From Aeoliella sp052161615 (GTDB lineage Bacteria > Planctomycetota > Planctomycetia > Pirellulales > Lacipirellulaceae), in assembly GCF_052161615.1 (NCBI RefSeq), contig NZ_CP197417.1, forward strand, positions 1,550,001 through 1,614,000: DNA of 64,000 nt, written 5' to 3'. The position numbers were made by a program, and so were the translations under genes. This document shows positions 62,151 through 64,000 of the stretch, in pieces. Within the stretch, counting starts at the first letter, position 1; every line of letters begins with the position of its first letter. The notes under the pieces were generated by a model that saw only the letters and a program-made list of their open reading frames with translations, made no database searches and had not been told where the DNA came from.

Positions 62151-62224
62151 GCCAGCGTAGCTTCAATTGGCAGAGCACCGCATTCGTAATGCGGGGGTTG
62201 GGGGTTCGACTCCCCCCGCTGGCT
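62151..62224 (+). tRNA. tRNA-Thr (anticodon CGT)
   Basis: A 74-nt cloverleaf. The acceptor stem GCCAGCG pairs with CGCTGGC (62217-62223) with discriminator T. The anticodon stem CCGCA/TGCGG brackets the loop TTCGTAA with CGT at 62185-62187, and the T arm GGGGGTTCGACTCCCC is canonical. It reads ACG threonine codons. No CCA tail is encoded. Confidence 0.95.
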
Positions 62225-62311
62225 CTTCATGGAGCGTCAGCTTCCGGGCCGTTAGGTCGGGGCTGGCCTCGAAGAATTCACCTAACTTCTTACCAACCCG
62301 AGGTTTAAAGC

Positions 62312-63643
62312 ATGTCGGTAGCTCAGGCTCCTACTGCCGCAATCAAGTCGATGGTGGTCACCTCCACCGGGTTCGGTCCTCGCGAGATCGAGGAAATCAC
62401 ACGTGCCATCTCCGAGAACTACGCCAACTACCGCGAGCTTCGCGAAGGGGTGCAGGAACTCGAGAATCAGCCCAACCGCTCGCCCGCAGCCTCGGCTCGC
62501 CTGGGCGTGTGCCAGTTCCTGCTGGGTCGTTACTCGCAGGCCATCGAGACCCTGAAGCACAGCGACGGAGGTGCCATGACGCACTTCTATCTCGGTCGCT
62601 CCTACTTGGCCCTCGACCAGTACGATCAAGCCATCGAGTCGTTCGATGCTTCGCAGCGTGCGGGCTACGATCGCGATATCGTCACCCTCGCCAAGGCGGA
62701 ATCCCTTCGTTACGCCAAGCGTTACGAGGAATCGCTCAAGCTGCTCGATTCGCTCTCTGGAGCCGTTGAGCAAACTGCGGAGTACCTGTACCAGCGTTCG
62801 GCGACCGTCGAAGTGCTCGGCGGAAGTCGCGACGAAGTGCTCGCTCTCTTGGAGCGAGCGGTCCAAGCCGGCCCCACGCATGGCGGAGCCCTGTTTGGTT
62901 TGGCGCTGATCAACGATCGCCACGGCAACGACGACTACGCTCGCGAGCTCTACGAGCGTGCGACCAAGCAGTTCCCAACCCACGTTGGCACGCTGCTGAA
63001 CCTCGGCATTTTGTACGAGGACATGCAGGCTTACGAGCGGGCGAAGCAGTGCTACGACCGCATCCTCGACATGTACCCCAATCACCCGCGGGCTCGGCTG
63101 TTTTACAAGGACGCCGACGCTTCCCGCGACATGTACTACGACGAAGAAGCTCGCCGCGAACAGGATCGCTTGGGCCAGGTGCTCAGCATTCCTGTGACCG
63201 ACTTCGAGCTCTCGGTTCGCAGCCGCAATTGCTTGCAGAAGATGGGCCTGATGACGCTCGGCGATTTGACCGAGACCACCGAGCTCGAACTGCTGTCGAG
63301 CAAGAACTTCGGCGAGACTTCGCTGGTCGAAATCCGCGACATGCTCTCCTCCAAGGGCCTGTCGCTCGGCCAGTTCGCTCACCAGCGCCGCGAAGAAGAG
63401 CCCTCGTACGATCCCACTAGCCTGTCGGAAGACGAGCGGGCACTGCTCGATCGTCCGATCTCCGACCTCAACCTGTCGGTTCGTGCTCGCAAGTGCATGG
63501 TCCGCCTGGGTCTCACCACGGTTGGCGAGCTCGTGCGTCGCACGGGCGACGACCTGCTGGAGTGCAAGAACTTCGGCGTCACCAGCCTGAACGAAGTCCG
63601 CGAGAAGCTCACCGTCGCTGGCCTTAAACTGCGTGGCGACTGA
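62312..63643 (+). CDS. TPR protein with two RNA polymerase alpha-CTD-like domains
   Basis: This 443-residue protein (ATG 62312, GAGG 8 nt upstream) has tetratricopeptide repeats over about residues 50-260 (FLLGRYSQAIETLKHS, GRSYLALDQYDQAIESFDAS, YERAKQCYDRILDMYPNHP). Two domains similar to the alpha-subunit C-terminal domain follow: about 290-355 (LSVRSRNCLQKMGLMTLGDL, LLSSKNFGETSLVEIRDML) and about 380-443 (LSVRARKCMVRLGLTTVGEL, LLECKNFGVTSLNEVREKL). These helix-hairpin-helix folds bind DNA or activators. It has no signal peptide. It may dock to RNA polymerase or promoter DNA; this is inference. It precedes tgt. Confidence 0.85.
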   Translation: MSVAQAPTAAIKSMVVTSTGFGPREIEEITRAISENYANYRELREGVQELENQPNRSPAASARLGVCQFLLGRYSQAIETLKHSDGGAMTHFYLGRSYLALDQYDQAIESFDASQRAGYDRDIVTLAKAESLRYAKRYEESLKLLDSLSGAVEQTAEYLYQRSATVEVLGGSRDEVLALLERAVQAGPTHGGALFGLALINDRHGNDDYARELYERATKQFPTHVGTLLNLGILYEDMQAYERAKQCYDRILDMYPNHPRARLFYKDADASRDMYYDEEARREQDRLGQVLSIPVTDFELSVRSRNCLQKMGLMTLGDLTETTELELLSSKNFGETSLVEIRDMLSSKGLSLGQFAHQRREEEPSYDPTSLSEDERALLDRPISDLNLSVRARKCMVRLGLTTVGELVRRTGDDLLECKNFGVTSLNEVREKLTVAGLKLRGD

Positions 63644-63686
63644 GCATGCGAAGGCGGAAGTGCGAATGGAGAAGGCGGAATCGAGT

Positions 63687-64000
63687 ATGAGCGAGGTTCC
63701 TGCTTCGTCCACGTCGCACGCGGTTCGCTATCGCCTCACGCACACGGATACCGCATGCCGTGCGCGACTCGGCGTGCTGAGCACGCCACACGGCGAGGTG
63801 CAGCTGCCAACCTTCATGCCCGTGGGAACCGTGGGCACCGTGAAGGGGGTAACGATCGACCAGGTGGCTGCGACCGGCGCAGGGGTCATCCTAGGAAACA
63901 CGTACCACCTCGCGCTTCGTCCCGGTGCGGACGTCGTAGCGAAGTTGGGCGGACTGCACGCCTTCAGCGGCTGGCAAGGTCCGATTCTCACCGATAGTGG
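63687..64000 (+). CDS. tgt: Queuine tRNA-ribosyltransferase (3' partial)
   Basis: The first 104 residues are visible (MSEVPASSTSHAVRYRLTHT), cut by the window end. LPTFMPVGTVGTVKGVT (about 36-52) and GVILGNTYHLALRPGADVV (about 62-80) are diagnostic of bacterial Tgt, with ILTDSG beginning the active-site Asp motif. It exchanges guanine for preQ1 in tRNAs. An ATG at 63666 would add seven residues (MEKAESS). The gap from the upstream TPR gene is 43 bp. Confidence 0.93.
   Translation, partial: MSEVPASSTSHAVRYRLTHTDTACRARLGVLSTPHGEVQLPTFMPVGTVGTVKGVTIDQVAATGAGVILGNTYHLALRPGADVVAKLGGLHAFSGWQGPILTDS

Noticed and set aside
62282..63712. 476-codon open frame on the minus strand over the TPR/alpha-CTD gene
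   Set aside because: It is the mirror frame of a clearly domain-bearing gene; its predicted protein has no recognisable domain and no start signal.

Overview
The window looks like chromosomal DNA of a high-GC planctomycete, most likely of the Pirellulales. The evidence is a DUF1559 pilin-like protein paired with a small lipoprotein, YXWXGXW-repeat and AsmA-like giant proteins, Tat-exported Gfo/Idh/MocA oxidoreductases, a secreted von Willebrand A protein, and many lineage-restricted hypotheticals. The genus cannot be fixed from sequence alone.

1-8.0 kb: a partial class III adenylate/guanylate cyclase is divergent from a tight five-gene operon. The operon encodes a membrane-anchored FAD/NAD(P)/[2Fe-2S] reductase, a tetraheme cytochrome c, a protein fusing two cyclic-nucleotide-binding domains to a four-cluster [4Fe-4S] ferredoxin, a five-helix membrane protein with two H-x13-H pairs (a diheme cytochrome b signature), and a membrane-anchored decaheme cytochrome with a duplicated Cys motif. 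Together they look like a cyclic-nucleotide-gated electron conduit across the membrane. This is the most interesting part of the window.

8-15.3 kb: MuiA/DUF4139 protein, FkbM-type methyltransferase, small lipoprotein, tandem universal stress protein, and a large YXWXGXW-repeat protein with an RG-rich tail. 15.5-24 kb: guaB with an overlapping secreted Pro-rich protein, small L7/L12-like and DUF971 proteins, a RAYT transposase embedded in three REP pairs, an SDR, pyruvate kinase and a zeta-toxin-like kinase with a small partner gene.

24-38.2 kb, all on the minus strand: tilS, AsmA-like protein, dapF, DUF374 acyltransferase, then xseA-xseB-(small membrane protein)-prenyl diphosphate synthase-dxs and nadK, with small membrane or secreted proteins in between. 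39-42 kb: rny-ymdB, a foldback repeat element, DUF2752 and a lipoprotein. 43-55.9 kb: secreted vWA protein, serine-less alpha/beta hydrolase, LysM protein, small membrane proteins, HNH nuclease pair, DUF1559 and lipoprotein, two oxidoreductases, a secreted protein and a GH5-like glycosidase.

56-61.5 kb: an NAD salvage and synthesis cluster (2-deoxyribosyltransferase-like, pncA, NrtR-like Nudix regulator, nadE, pncB) with a 25-bp near-perfect operator palindrome in front of pncB. 61.5-64 kb: repeat element, tRNA-Thr(CGT), a TPR protein with two RNA polymerase alpha-CTD-like domains, and the start of tgt.

Four families of intergenic repeats are visible: RAYT-linked REPs, a CCGGATTCGCCAGAATTCGG inverted-repeat element, a roughly 165-bp double-hairpin element, and a TTCCCACGCTCTGCGTGGGAA-type palindrome.
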